Assembly (NCBI GenBank): GCA_937952925.1
Contig: CALFYA010000438.1
Location: forward strand, 1 to 43,512
Length of the DNA stretch: 43,512 nt
Source: an uncultured Moraxellaceae bacterium
Lineage (GTDB): Bacteria; Pseudomonadota; Gammaproteobacteria; Pseudomonadales; Moraxellaceae
Direction: 5' to 3'
The notes beneath the pieces are model-generated. The model saw only the letters and a program-made list of their open reading frames with translations. It was not told where the DNA came from and ran no database searches. This document shows positions 17,280 through 26,369 of the stretch, piece by piece (positions within the stretch are counted from its first letter, which is position 1; each line of letters opens with the position of its first letter). The translations under genes were made by a program, and so were the position numbers.

Positions 17280-17295
17280 CATAATGTACATTATG
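17280..17295. promoter_or_regulatory. 16-bp perfect palindrome, candidate operator
   Basis: CATAATGTACATTATG equals its own reverse complement. It lies 16 bases after the ppiD terminator and just ahead of the truncated AAA+ gene. A palindrome with no loop fits a homodimeric regulator site better than an RNA hairpin. No regulator gene is adjacent, so its role is unknown. Confidence 0.4.
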
Positions 17296-17303
17296 CGACT
17301 CAA

Positions 17304-17963
17304 GTGATTTCAGTTTTTCAGACCAATTTTGAATATTTATTGGGTCGCTTTACCGAACCTGCGGAGCTGTTTGGCCCTGTTGATTTACGCAAATTACGCG
17401 AAGGCACGGTTGAGACCGATTCGACAGGCATGTTGCCCGAAGCTAATATTGCGTTTTTGGATGAGGTGTTTTTAGGCTCTACAGCCATCTTGAATACCTT
17501 ACTGGGGATTTTAAATGAACGACGCTTTCGGCGTGGTCATACCAATCTGCTGTGTCCACTAAAAGTGTGCGTCGGCGCTGCAAACGCCTTACCCGAAGAT
17601 GAGTCTTTACAGGCATTTGGTGACCGATTTTTGCTGCATACGTTTGTAGAGCCGGTAGCTGATCATCACCTTGAAGACATGCTCACTGGGGATTGGCAAT
17701 TGGAAACGCATCCGTTGACACCACAACTGCCGATTTCAACCCTTGATGTCTTAAGTCAGGCAGCCAAACAAGTAGATCTGCGGGCAGCTCAAGTGGTCTT
17801 GGCACAAGCGGTTCGGCTGCTCCGTCAACATCAGTTGCACCTGTCTGATCGTCGTATCGTGCGTACCCAACGCCTGATTGCGGCAGCAACGGTACTCTCT
17901 GGCCGAGTATTGGCACAATACCGCTATCCAACAGCGCTATATGCTGCATCAAGTGTTACTTGA
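17304..17963 (+). pseudogene. MoxR/RavA-type AAA+ ATPase, truncated at the 5' end and frameshifted
   Basis: Residues resemble the middle and lid of a MoxR-clade ATPase: FEYLLGRFTEPAELFGPVDL, Walker B IAFLDEVFLGSTAILNTLL, NERRFRRG, the sensor-1 region CVGAANALPED and FGDRFLLHTFVEP. The roughly 50 residues before this, which should contain Walker A (GxxGxGKS/T), are absent: in-frame sequence upstream reaches a TAA at 17277 within 9 codons, immediately after the ppiD terminator. The GTG at 17304 has no SD. The reading ends in a TGA shortly after VLSGR, while the following gene continues in another frame. Without Walker A it could not bind ATP normally, so I call it a relic. Confidence 0.75.
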
Positions 17964-19107
17964 ATTATATGACGCCTCACAGCAGACCAGTCGCACCATC
18001 ATCCAACAGATTATTCGTCAGTTGTTGCCTTACATATTGACCGATCAGGCACGCCAACAACAGATCTATGAACGATCCGTGATCAAACGGTTGATCAGCT
18101 TAAGTCAGGATGAATTGTTTGCGATTGGTCTGCCCATGCCTGTGCCTACTGAGTCCACTCCCGCTCCAACAAGCCACACGCAAGCCACATTTCACGCGCC
18201 CGTTGCCGGACTCTATGCGATTTTTGATGCCGTACCTGTAGAGCATCAACATTATCTGATTGCACATGGAGAACTCGGAGTCTCCCTCGTCAATCCATAT
18301 GGCAAAGTCAAACGCCGTCTGATGATCCCCGCACAACATATTGTGTCGTCCAGACATGGACAAGTGCTTTTATTGCTGGCCAAGCGCGACGAGTATTTTC
18401 GGGTCACTCGCCTCGATTTGGTGACTCTTCAACAGCAGGATCTTGGATTGATTGCATTACAACAATGGAGTCCGCAGTTTGATGGGATTGCATGGAGTGT
18501 GATTAGTCAGCAGCGAGTCTTGGTGCTGGATACCAGTCAGCCAGTTCAACATGTGTTGTGGCATATTTCTGATGAAGGCGCATTATCACAACTGTGTGAA
18601 AGTGAAAATAATCAAAGTTTTATGGTGCACCAACAATTATACGGCAAGGCATGGATAGAGATTTGGCACTATAGCCTGCCCACCCGCAAACTCCTGACCA
18701 GACAGCAGCCCCAACTGCCCGAACAAGATCAATGTTGGATTCAACCGAATGGCAACTACTTGACCATCCCCGATCAAGATCACTCATCTACAGCTCATGT
18801 GCTGTTGTACAACATGAACAAAAAAAATTATACCATCGCCAAACCAGACGAGTGCGATCAGCCGTTTACCTTACAGACCAACGTGCTAACCGACTGGATC
18901 GTGTTGATCATGACGACACCCACTCAGCACGTCATCTTGGTGCACAGAATTGGCCATCAAAACTCACAAATCCACATCCAATGGCCGCTGGCTGAAGGTC
19001 TACGCTACCATCTCTACGCACAGCAACTGATATTGTTTGACCTAGAGGGACGCTGCCTGTTTGTCGATCTCAACACGCAGCACACCCAAGATATTCGCCT
19101 GCACTAG
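17878..19107 (+). pseudogene. Continuation in the +1 frame: helical linker plus beta-propeller-like region
   Basis: An open frame of 409 codons overlapping the end of the ATPase fragment by 86 bases. Residues 20-90 are helical (RTIIQQIIRQLLPYIL) and could be the rest of the ATPase; residues 105-405 show repeating short beta strands (GLYAIFDAVP, YLIAHGELGVSLVNPYGKVK, VLLLLAKRDEYFRVTRLDLV) like a degenerate propeller. MoxR ATPases occur with vWA and beta-propeller partners in known ternary systems; this fits that pattern, but no vWA gene is present. The start would be TTG or the internal ATG at 17941, neither with an SD. It may be still translated or dead; I favour dead. Confidence 0.55.
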
Positions 19108-19177
19108 CATTTGCGCAAGTCGGTTTTTTTTTCTAGACTGCGCAACGATATGATGTACTAATGGGGTGGACTCAATC

Positions 19178-19705
19178 ATGGTAAAAAATGCGCTACAAGC
19201 TCAATTGCTCAAAGCGGGCTTGGTTGATCAAAAAAAAGTGAAAAAAGTCAATCAACAGCAACAACATGCCAAAAAAACTGGCCAGACTGATGAGAGTGTC
19301 AAGCAGGCATTAGCGCAAGCCCAAGCCGAAAAACTTGCCCGCGATCAAGAACTGAATCAACAGCGTCAACAAGAACTGGAGCGCAAAACTTTTGAAGCCA
19401 ATATTCGTCAAATGATTGGCCAACACCAAATCACCCAAACGGACGGTGATGTAGCGTATCAGTTTGTTGATGGCAAAATTAAAAAAATCTACATCACCCA
19501 AAAACTGTTTGACCAAATTGTTGATGGACACGTCTGGATCGCCCGAAATAACGACCGCTACGCACTGCTGCCCAAACCTTTGGCGCAAAAAATTTATGAT
19601 CGCATGCCAGACGTGATTGTGGTTAAAAACGAAAAGTCTGCACAAACGATTGATGAGGATGATCCGTATGCAGCGTATGTGATTCCAGATGATTTGATGT
19701 GGTAA
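19178..19705 (+). CDS. DUF2058 family protein (YaiL-like)
   Basis: A 175-residue, highly charged soluble protein. The lysine/glutamine-rich N-terminal half (KNALQAQLLKAGLVDQKKVK) is a probable coiled coil, and the C-terminal half is typical DUF2058 (YQFVDGKIKKIYITQKLFDQ, RYALLPKPLAQKI, ending DPYAAYVIPDDLMW). The family has been labelled nucleoprotein or polynucleotide-associated, without a firm function. The ATG at 19178 has GGGGTGGA 7 bases upstream. It ends at a terminator shared with pyrF. Confidence 0.88.
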   Translation: MVKNALQAQLLKAGLVDQKKVKKVNQQQQHAKKTGQTDESVKQALAQAQAEKLARDQELNQQRQQELERKTFEANIRQMIGQHQITQTDGDVAYQFVDGKIKKIYITQKLFDQIVDGHVWIARNNDRYALLPKPLAQKIYDRMPDVIVVKNEKSAQTIDEDDPYAAYVIPDDLMW

Positions 19706-19708
19706 AAT

Positions 19709-19734
19709 AAAAAAGCGCCCATCGGCGCTTTTTT
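19709..19734. terminator. Bidirectional terminator between DUF2058 and pyrF
   Basis: Stem AAAAAAGCGCC / GGCGCTTTTTT with loop CATC, symmetrical A and T runs on the two sides, between convergent genes. Confidence 0.93.
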
Positions 19735-19751
19735 CTGACAACCGACCTGCC

Positions 19752-20441
19752 CTAAGCTTCAGCCATTTGACGCTGAATTTCGGCCAGCATTGCTTTGGGT
19801 GATGCAGCTTGGGTAATCGGGCGACCAATCACCAAATGCGTTGAACCAAGTTGCATGGCATCTTTGGGGGTCACGATACGCTTTTGATCATCGGCATTGC
19901 TACCAGCTGGCCGGATACCCGGTGTGACCAAGACAAAATCGCTGCCACGTTCTTGGCGCAACTGCGCGGCTTCTTGTGCGGAACATACTACCCCATCCAA
20001 TCCGCTCTCTGCAGCAAGCTTGGCCAAACGGCTCACATGCTCAGCAGGACTGATGGTAATGCCGACTTCAGCAAGATCTTGTGCCGACATTGAGGTCAGC
20101 ACCGTGACCCCAATCAACTGGGTACGATAACCACCGTCTTTCAACCGTTGTGCTGCGGTTTGCATCATGGTACGACCACCACTGGCATGCACATTCACCA
20201 TCCACACGCCCATATCTGCTGCGGCCAGCACGGCTTGTGCGGTGGTATTGGGAATATCGTGGAATTTGAGATCCAAAAACACCTCAAATCCCCGCCGTTG
20301 TAGCGTATCCACAACCGGCACGCCAACACAGGTAAATAATTCTTTACCCACTTTGACACGGCATAATGCAGGATCAAGCTGATCAGCAATAAAAAGCGCA
20401 TCGTCTAGGCGATGCGCATCGAGTGCAACAATAATGCTCAA
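19752..20441 (-). CDS. pyrF: Orotidine 5'-phosphate decarboxylase
   Basis: PyrF makes UMP from OMP in the last step of pyrimidine synthesis. The 229-residue product has the catalytic DLKFHDIPNT (D57, K59, D62), the N-terminal IIVALDAHR and the phosphate-binding LVIGRPIT at the C-terminus. The start is TTG at 20441, supported by GGAG with a 6-base spacer; there is no suitable ATG. It lies 18 bases after lapA, as in many gammaproteobacteria. Confidence 0.95.
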   Translation of the reverse strand: MSIIVALDAHRLDDALFIADQLDPALCRVKVGKELFTCVGVPVVDTLQRRGFEVFLDLKFHDIPNTTAQAVLAAADMGVWMVNVHASGGRTMMQTAAQRLKDGGYRTQLIGVTVLTSMSAQDLAEVGITISPAEHVSRLAKLAAESGLDGVVCSAQEAAQLRQERGSDFVLVTPGIRPAGSNADDQKRIVTPKDAMQLGSTHLVIGRPITQAASPKAMLAEIQRQMAEA

Positions 20442-20459
20442 AAGAGACTCCGTCCCATA

Positions 20460-20801
20460 TTAGGCAGAAGGTGGTGATGCATCCGTAGGATGTAAGGCTT
20501 TGGCAGAGGCCGCCGCAGCGGCAGCTGTTGCAGCTTGAACATGACGAGCACGCACTTGCTCAAGCTCTTTATGAAGTCGGCTAATTTCCCAGCGCATTTG
20601 AAATACACGAAAAATCTGTAAGCCAAGCAACAATCCGATCACCACCCCCAAAACGAGGGTGATAATCAGCAACAAGCCCAAATTCATTTCAGGGACTTGA
20701 GTCAACACTAGGTTTACTTTTGCCTGTATGTCATTGAGCAACACCAGCGCAAGTGAATAAGCAAACACCAGTACCAATAAAACAATCAGGATAAAACGCA
20801 T
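20460..20801 (-). CDS. lapA: LapA-family inner membrane protein (DUF1049)
   Basis: A 113-residue protein with two transmembrane helices (residues 3-22 and 41-64, the second LLLIITLVLGVVIGLLLGLQ) and a cytoplasmic coiled coil (EISRLHKELEQVRARHVQ). In E. coli LapA works with LapB in control of lipopolysaccharide synthesis. lapB is not next to it here; pyrF follows instead. The tail is alanine-rich. The ATG at 20801 has no strong SD. Confidence 0.85.
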   Translation of the reverse strand: MRFILIVLLVLVFAYSLALVLLNDIQAKVNLVLTQVPEMNLGLLLIITLVLGVVIGLLLGLQIFRVFQMRWEISRLHKELEQVRARHVQAATAAAAAASAKALHPTDASPPSA

Positions 20802-20837
20802 GATAGGAGTGCGTCTGATCAGCGTAGGCCAACGGCC

Positions 20838-21134
20838 TTAAGCGGATTCGTTGACGGCATCACGCAAAGCTTTACCCGGTTTGAAATGAGGTACCGCTTT
20901 GGCTGCCACTTCTACCGACTCGCCAGTTTTGGGATTACGACCCACTCGTGGCTCACGATAATGTAGTGCAAAGCTACCAAAACCACGAATTTCAATTCGT
21001 TTGCCTGAAGCCAACGATGCGACCATCTGGTCGAGCATGATTTTGACAGAATCTTCAACCAGTTGCTCGTTGAGACCGGCTTGTTGGGTCGCAATACGAG
21101 TGATGAGGTCTGATTTATTTAGTCCAGTGGTCAT
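20838..21134 (-). CDS. ihfB: Integration host factor beta subunit
   Basis: A 98-residue IHF subunit that with IhfA binds specific sites and bends DNA sharply. It has the HU/IHF core IRGFGSFALHYREPRVGRNP and the C-terminal FKPGKALRDAVN. The ATG at 21134 has AAGGAG 7 bases upstream. Its position just behind rpsA is the usual one for ihfB and separates it from hupB, the other HU-fold protein of this window. Confidence 0.95.
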   Translation of the reverse strand: MTTGLNKSDLITRIATQQAGLNEQLVEDSVKIMLDQMVASLASGKRIEIRGFGSFALHYREPRVGRNPKTGESVEVAAKAVPHFKPGKALRDAVNESA

Positions 21135-21208
21135 GCAAATACTCCTTTAGACTCAGGTCAAACAAACTGTGAGCATTGGCGGGACTTGCCCGCCAATGCT
21201 CTACCCGC

Positions 21209-22891
21209 TTACTTCATTTGTGCCTTGATCAGGTCACCAATGGTACGTGGGCCGCCATTTGCTTCCTGAGCACTGTTGTTGCGCAGGTTGTTCATTGCTT
21301 CACGCTCTTCAGCTTCATCTTTTGCCTTGATCGACAGGTTGATGCTGCGTGATTTGCGATCCACGTTGATGATTTTGGCTTCGATCTCTTGACCAACAGT
21401 CAGATGCTTGGTGGCATCTTCAACGCGGTCACGGTTGATTTCAGAAGCTTTCAGGGTGCCTTCAATGTCGCCACCGAGGTTCACAGTTGCGCCACGTGCA
21501 TCAACTGCAGTCACAGTACCCTTGACCATGCTGCCACGCTCATGGCTAAACAGGAAGTCATTGAATGGGTCGCTGTTCAGTTGCTTGATGCCGAGGCTGA
21601 TACGGTTGCCTTCAGCGTCAACTGAGAGGATCACTGCATCAACGGTGTCACCTTTCTTGTAACGGCGGATGGCGTCTTCGCCAGCTTCGTTCCAAGAGAT
21701 GTCCGACAAGTGAACCAGACCGTCGATACCACCAGGCAGACCGATGAAGATACCGAAGTCAGTGATTGACTTGATGGTGCCTTGTACTTTCTCGCCTTTT
21801 TCGTGGTTCTTGGCAAACTCTTCCCATGGGTTAGCACGAGTTTGTTTGATGCCCAAGCTGATACGACGACGCTCTTCGTCCACGTCCAATACCATGACAT
21901 TCACTTCGTCGCCAATCTGTACGACTTTTGATGGATGAATGTTTTTGTTGGTATGGTCCATTTCGGAAACGTGTACCAAACCTTCAACGCCTTCAGCGAT
22001 TTCAGCAAAGCAGCCGTAGTCGGTCAGGTTGGTGACGCGAGCTTTGACGATCGAACCTTTTGGATAGCGGCTCATGATTGCCATCCATGGATCTTCGCCC
22101 AATTGCTTGAGGCCGAGGCTCACACGGTTACGCTCACGGTCAAACTTGAGGACTTTAACAGTCACGTCTTGACCGACTTCAACCACTTCGGATGGATGCT
22201 TGATGCGTTTCCATGCCATGTCGGTGATGTGCAGCAAGCCATCGATGCCGCCGAGGTCAACGAATGCGCCGTAGTCGGTGAGGTTTTTGATGGTACCAGT
22301 GACCACTTGACCTTCTTCCAACTTCGACAGCAGCTCTTCACGCTCTGCGGAGCTTTCAGCTTCCATCACTGCGCGACGGCTGACCACAACGTTGTTGCGT
22401 TTGGCATCGAGCTTGATGACTTTGAATTCGAGGTCTTTGCCTTCGAGGTGGGTGGTGTCACGGATTGGACGTGTGTCAACCAACGAACCTGGCAAGAAGG
22501 CACGAACTGGGCCGATATCCACGGTAAAGCCACCTTTGACTTTGCCAGAAATCACGCCAGTCACGATTTCGCCGTCTTCGAAGATTTTTTCGAGTTTAGT
22601 CCAAGTTTCTGCACGCTTGGCTTTCTCGCGTGACAGAACAGTTTGACCCATGCCGTTGTCGAGTGCTTCAACAACCACATCAACGGTGTCGCCAACGGCA
22701 ACTTCGAGTTCGCGTTGTTCGTTGAGGAATTCAGCGCGTGGCACTACGCCTTCTGATTTGAGGCCAGTGTCAACGGTGACCCAGTCGCTATCGATGCTAA
22801 CAACTGTACCTTGGATCACTGCGCCCTTTTCGACGTCGAGTCCTTTACCCTGTAGGCTTTCTTCAAAAAGGGCGGCAAAAGATTCCATCAT
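21209..22891 (-). CDS. rpsA: 30S ribosomal protein S1
   Basis: S1 unfolds mRNA and helps initiation on weak SD sites. The 560-residue product has six S1/OB repeats, e.g. VTGTIKNLTDYGAFVDLGGIDG and VQGTIKSITDFGIFIGLPGG, and begins MMESFAALFEESL, close to the E. coli N-terminus. Alignment favours the ATG at 22891 over that at 22888. There is only AGG ahead of it, in keeping with the known SD-poor leader of rpsA and S1 autoregulation. A 113-base gap separates it from cmk. Confidence 0.98.
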   Translation of the reverse strand: MMESFAALFEESLQGKGLDVEKGAVIQGTVVSIDSDWVTVDTGLKSEGVVPRAEFLNEQRELEVAVGDTVDVVVEALDNGMGQTVLSREKAKRAETWTKLEKIFEDGEIVTGVISGKVKGGFTVDIGPVRAFLPGSLVDTRPIRDTTHLEGKDLEFKVIKLDAKRNNVVVSRRAVMEAESSAEREELLSKLEEGQVVTGTIKNLTDYGAFVDLGGIDGLLHITDMAWKRIKHPSEVVEVGQDVTVKVLKFDRERNRVSLGLKQLGEDPWMAIMSRYPKGSIVKARVTNLTDYGCFAEIAEGVEGLVHVSEMDHTNKNIHPSKVVQIGDEVNVMVLDVDEERRRISLGIKQTRANPWEEFAKNHEKGEKVQGTIKSITDFGIFIGLPGGIDGLVHLSDISWNEAGEDAIRRYKKGDTVDAVILSVDAEGNRISLGIKQLNSDPFNDFLFSHERGSMVKGTVTAVDARGATVNLGGDIEGTLKASEINRDRVEDATKHLTVGQEIEAKIINVDRKSRSINLSIKAKDEAEEREAMNNLRNNSAQEANGGPRTIGDLIKAQMK

Positions 22892-23004
22892 GTTTTAACC
22901 TGTCGGTATTAACGCCTCAGACCAGTTGAGTGCGGTTTAGTCAGATACAACTTGAGAGCTTGAGTCTGGTCGCTCAGCAGGCTGCATCGTAAAAAAGAAT
23001 CAGA

Positions 23005-23712
23005 TCACGAGATCTGTGCTTGCTCAAGTTGACGATCAGTGTACTCAATCATCATGCTGAGTACGTCATCAATGCCAATGGCTGAGCTATCGATCTGATA
23101 CGCATCATCAGCCGGCTTGAGTGGAGCAATGGTACGCTCCATATCACGGCGATCACGCGCAACCAGATCGGATAAAATGTCGTCCATGCTAGCATTGATT
23201 CCCATCCCCTGCAACTGACGGACGCGTCGTGTGGCACGCGCTTCTGCACTTGCTGTGAGATAGATTTTGACAGGCGCATCCATAAAGACCACCGTGCCCA
23301 TATCGCGACCATCTGCAATCAAACCCGGTGCTTGGGCAAAATCACGTTGACGACACAGCAGTGCTTCACGCACTTCAGGAATCACTGCAACTTTGGATGC
23401 CAATGCGCCAACTGCTTCGGTACGAATGGTATCACCCACATCTTGACCGTTGAGGCGAATGCTCAGGCGTTGTTGCTCATCTGGAATAAACTCGATATCA
23501 AGACCACGCGCCAGCTCAGCCACCGCATGCGTATCGAGCGGGGTTTGTGCAAACAGACCTGCCTGCTCTGCTGCCAATCCCAACAATCGATAAAGCGCGC
23601 CCGAATCGAGCAAATGAAACCCATAATGTACAGCGAGTTTTGCCGCTAAGGTTCCTTTACCCGATCCACTTGGCCCATCAATGGTGATTACAACACTATT
23701 TTTCATCATCAT
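23005..23712 (-). CDS. cmk: Cytidylate kinase
   Basis: Cmk phosphorylates CMP and dCMP with ATP. The 235-residue product has the P-loop GPSGSGKGTLAAKLA (residues 13-27), DSGALYRLLGL and the NMP-binding DGRDMGTVVF, RDRRDMERTIAPLKPA. The start is a run of three ATG codons; the first, at 23712, overlaps the TGA of the upstream gene, so coupling is likely and no SD is seen. Confidence 0.96.
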   Translation of the reverse strand: MMMKNSVVITIDGPSGSGKGTLAAKLAVHYGFHLLDSGALYRLLGLAAEQAGLFAQTPLDTHAVAELARGLDIEFIPDEQQRLSIRLNGQDVGDTIRTEAVGALASKVAVIPEVREALLCRQRDFAQAPGLIADGRDMGTVVFMDAPVKIYLTASAEARATRRVRQLQGMGINASMDDILSDLVARDRRDMERTIAPLKPADDAYQIDSSAIGIDDVLSMMIEYTDRQLEQAQIS

Positions 23713-24134
23713 GCTCGTGCTAAACGTGCCAATCCAACACGTAAAGCGATCTGTAAACTGCTTAATACGACAGGCGCTAATAGTGGTACGGCACTATCAA
23801 GCTCAATGTAGTAGTCAACAATCGTGCCAGCGCCATCAGGGGTAAACGTCATCCGTCCCAAATGGTTTTTGACTGGCGTTTTGCTGATCAGTTTGTACTC
23901 AATCAGACGATTAGTTTCAATGGCGGTAATTTGCTCGGCGATGGGCTTGATCGGCCCTAAGCCCATATGACGCACGGAGCCGACGCCATCGAGATGCTGT
24001 GGATCGGCAGCATCTTGGGTACGCACGACTTGCAACGGCCAAAACAAGCGATTGAGTTTGTCATGGGTATCGAACAGGGCAAACACCTGCTCAGTTGGTT
24101 GATTAAAACGTTGACGTACACGAATTGAACGCAT
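23709..24134 (-). CDS. SRPBCC-fold (polyketide cyclase/START-like) protein
   Basis: A 141-residue protein of the SRPBCC fold, with a hydrophobic ligand cavity expected. It starts IRVRQRFNQPTEQVFALFDT, typical of the family, then HLDGVGSVRHMGLGPIKPIAEQI. The ligand is unknown. The ATG at 24134 has GGAAG 6 bases upstream; earlier in-frame starts lack support. Its stop overlaps cmk by 4 bases, an uncommon partner for cmk. Confidence 0.8.
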   Translation of the reverse strand: MRSIRVRQRFNQPTEQVFALFDTHDKLNRLFWPLQVVRTQDAADPQHLDGVGSVRHMGLGPIKPIAEQITAIETNRLIEYKLISKTPVKNHLGRMTFTPDGAGTIVDYYIELDSAVPLLAPVVLSSLQIALRVGLARLARA

Positions 24135-24237
24135 GATAGTCTTCCCAAAATTGATTGGCGCAAGCCTAACATGCACTGCGCCAGCGATGACGGACAGCCG
24201 ACAACTTCACTTTAAAATGTCGGACAATTCATTCAAA

Positions 24238-24726
24238 TTATCGAACGTGTGCCACAAAATTGCAGGGCTTGGTACCCGCATCAAGTTGTGGCCCCAAAAT
24301 ATTGATCCACGCCGTTTTGCAGGCATTGGTCGAACCAGGGACGCAGAAGATCAGGGTGCGGTTTGCCATGCCTGCTAGTGCACGTGATTGCAAGGTGCTT
24401 GTACCAATTTCATGCAATGAGAAATGGCGGAATAACTCCCCAAACCCTTCAACATGTTTATCAAACAGCACACTCAAGGCTTCGGGGGTGCTATCACGCC
24501 CTGAAAATCCTGTACCGCCCGTGGTCAAAATCACCTGTACATCCGGATTGGCAATCCATGTCGACACCACCGCACGCAATTGATAGACATCATCTTTGAC
24601 GATTTGGCGATCTGCCAAGTGATGCCCTGCCCCTTGCAATGCATCCACCAAATATTGACCTGATGTGTCGGTGTCGAGCGTGCGTGTATCCGATACGGTC
24701 AACACCGCAATATTTAAACCACTCAT
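24238..24726 (-). CDS. moaB: Molybdenum cofactor biosynthesis protein MoaB/Mog family
   Basis: A 162-residue member of the MoaB/MogA fold, which adenylates molybdopterin in family members with activity. The nucleotide-binding TTGGTGFSGRDSTPEAL and the C-terminal CVPGSTNACKTAW are present. MoaB and Mog cannot be separated with certainty from sequence alone; the length and RDSTPE favour MoaB. The start overlaps the tadA stop by 4 bases (ATGA). It is far from moaCDE. Confidence 0.9.
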   Translation of the reverse strand: MSGLNIAVLTVSDTRTLDTDTSGQYLVDALQGAGHHLADRQIVKDDVYQLRAVVSTWIANPDVQVILTTGGTGFSGRDSTPEALSVLFDKHVEGFGELFRHFSLHEIGTSTLQSRALAGMANRTLIFCVPGSTNACKTAWINILGPQLDAGTKPCNFVAHVR

Positions 24727-25235
24727 GATTGATCCGTAAGTTGTGTCGCTTTTTGGCGACGTTGTCGAAAAAACTGTTGAAGCATCTGCTTACTTTGGGC
24801 TTCAAGCAGGCCACCACGATAGGTAAAATAATGATTGTAGAAACCCTGCTGCATGAGCTGGCGTGCACTGATCAATGAACCTGCGCGTGGCTCGGTTGCT
24901 GCAAAGATCACCTGCGCCACCCGTGCATGCACCAATGCCCCGACACATTGCGTGCAGGGTTCTAGCGTGACATACAGTGTGGTGTGCTCAGGGAGTCGAT
25001 AGTTTTGCAACTGTTGGCAAGCGTGTCGGATCGCAACGATCTCAGCATGAGCAGTGGGATCATGGGTACTGATCGGCTGATTGTACCCTTCACCAATCAC
25101 CTTTCCCTCACACACCAACACCGCACCCACAGGGACTTCACCTTGCTGTGCGGCTTGCTCAGCAAGCTGTAGTGCACGCTGCATCCATTGCTCATCTGCT
25201 GAGTCAACAGCAACCGATGCAGCATCGATCAACAC
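24723..25235 (-). CDS. tadA: tRNA adenosine(34) deaminase TadA
   Basis: TadA converts A34 to inosine in tRNA-Arg(ACG). The 170-residue product carries the zinc/catalytic motifs HAEIVAIRHA (H63, E65) and PCTQC (C94, C97). GTG at 25235 gives the full length, 3 bases after the hydratase stop; TTG one codon on or an ATG at codon 18 are alternatives, and the last is too short at the N-terminus for the family. It shares a 4-base overlap with moaB. Confidence 0.95.
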   Translation of the reverse strand: MLIDAASVAVDSADEQWMQRALQLAEQAAQQGEVPVGAVLVCEGKVIGEGYNQPISTHDPTAHAEIVAIRHACQQLQNYRLPEHTTLYVTLEPCTQCVGALVHARVAQVIFAATEPRAGSLISARQLMQQGFYNHYFTYRGGLLEAQSKQMLQQFFRQRRQKATQLTDQS

Positions 25236-25238
25236 GGC

Positions 25239-26369
25239 TTAAATCACCGCATATTGCTTGAGGATGGCTTGCCACGACGCAGAGTCAGCCATAGGCACTT
25301 CACCCAAAGCGGTCTTGAGGTCATCAAACTGTTGGGCTTGCCAATGTGGGGTCAGGTCTTTATCAACCAAACGGGCGCGCACGCCTTCGACAAAATCAGG
25401 ATGACGGATTTTCCAACTCGCCAAGGCTTGCTCAAGTGCAAACACGTCTTGCCACGAGGGTTGATGTTGGGTTGCCCATTGCCAGAGTAACCATGTCAAG
25501 GCAGCGGTCGATGGACAGCCTTGCTTGAGATTGTCGCCCGCTTGGCGTAGCCAATCGCTGCGTGCATCACTCAGGGTCAAAATCGCTTGGTAGTCGCGCA
25601 TAAAATCTTCGCCACGACACACACTATGGATCACATCGAGCGAATCTTGTAGAGGCCCTGAAGAGAGCGGACGGTGCAACTCATCGAGGGTGTCGTCAAT
25701 GGCGCGAAAATCCCCCGCCGAATAATCTGCCCACGGAATATTGATCAAGCGCGATAACACTTGATCACGCGGTGTACCACTGATATGGGTTGCCCAACCG
25801 ATGGTATATGCACCTGACGCGCCCATAATTGCACCGGTCAGACCCAAAAATAGACCTATTGCACCACGTGCTGCCAAGAAACGCGTACCGCCAACATCAG
25901 GGTACAAACCAATGTTGATTTCAGGCATCGCTAAACGTGATTCGGGCGTCACCAATCGGAAAGGTGCAGCCATAAACAGCCCCATGCCACCACCCATGAT
26001 GTAGCCTTCACCCCAGACCACAACCGGTTTGGCGTATTCGTGTAGCAACAAATCGAGTTTATATTCTTCGGCAAAGAAGCCATCAGCTTGTGGTGCATCC
26101 CCATCGATCACCATTTGGCGCAATTTGCGCACATCCCCACCCGCGCAAAACGCTTTTGGTGTGGTGCTATCCAGCCAAACCGCTCGTGTCTGCTCATCGG
26201 TAGCCAGCTGTGTAAACACATCAGCCAAGGCTGTTGCCAATGACTCATCAAGTGCGTGCAATGATTTGGGGCGGTTGAGACGCACCAGCGTCCAGCCATT
26301 TTGAGCACGTTCGACCACCAGATCAGGATGGTCATTGAGGGATAATGGGGTGGTGTCCAGTGAGTACAT
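25239..26369 (-). CDS. Enoyl-CoA hydratase/isomerase family protein, 3-hydroxyisobutyryl-CoA hydrolase type
   Basis: A 376-residue crotonase-fold enzyme. FCAGGDVRKL forms the oxyanion hole, and MPEINIGLYPDVGGTRFLA is the signature of the 3-hydroxyisobutyryl-CoA hydrolase subgroup (valine breakdown), with the longer C-terminal domain of that group. No other valine genes are near, so substrate is inferred from family. The ATG shares one base with the ung stop (TAATG). It sits inside a packed ung-tadA-moaB run. Confidence 0.85.
   Translation of the reverse strand: MYSLDTTPLSLNDHPDLVVERAQNGWTLVRLNRPKSLHALDESLATALADVFTQLATDEQTRAVWLDSTTPKAFCAGGDVRKLRQMVIDGDAPQADGFFAEEYKLDLLLHEYAKPVVVWGEGYIMGGGMGLFMAAPFRLVTPESRLAMPEINIGLYPDVGGTRFLAARGAIGLFLGLTGAIMGASGAYTIGWATHISGTPRDQVLSRLINIPWADYSAGDFRAIDDTLDELHRPLSSGPLQDSLDVIHSVCRGEDFMRDYQAILTLSDARSDWLRQAGDNLKQGCPSTAALTWLLWQWATQHQPSWQDVFALEQALASWKIRHPDFVEGVRARLVDKDLTPHWQAQQFDDLKTALGEVPMADSASWQAILKQYAVI

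Noticed and set aside
17878..17963. Programmed ribosomal frameshift joining the ATPase and propeller frames
   Set aside because: I see no slippery heptamer or obvious stimulatory hairpin in the 86-base overlap, and the ATPase is already missing its Walker A, so gene decay explains it better.
21935..22633. Long open frame (232 codons) opposite rpsA
   Set aside because: It is the antisense shadow of a highly biased ribosomal protein gene, with no domain signature and no SD.
24198..24223. Inverted repeat CCGACA / TGTCGG between moaB and the SRPBCC gene
   Set aside because: A 6-bp stem with a 14-base loop and no T run; too weak to call a terminator or operator.
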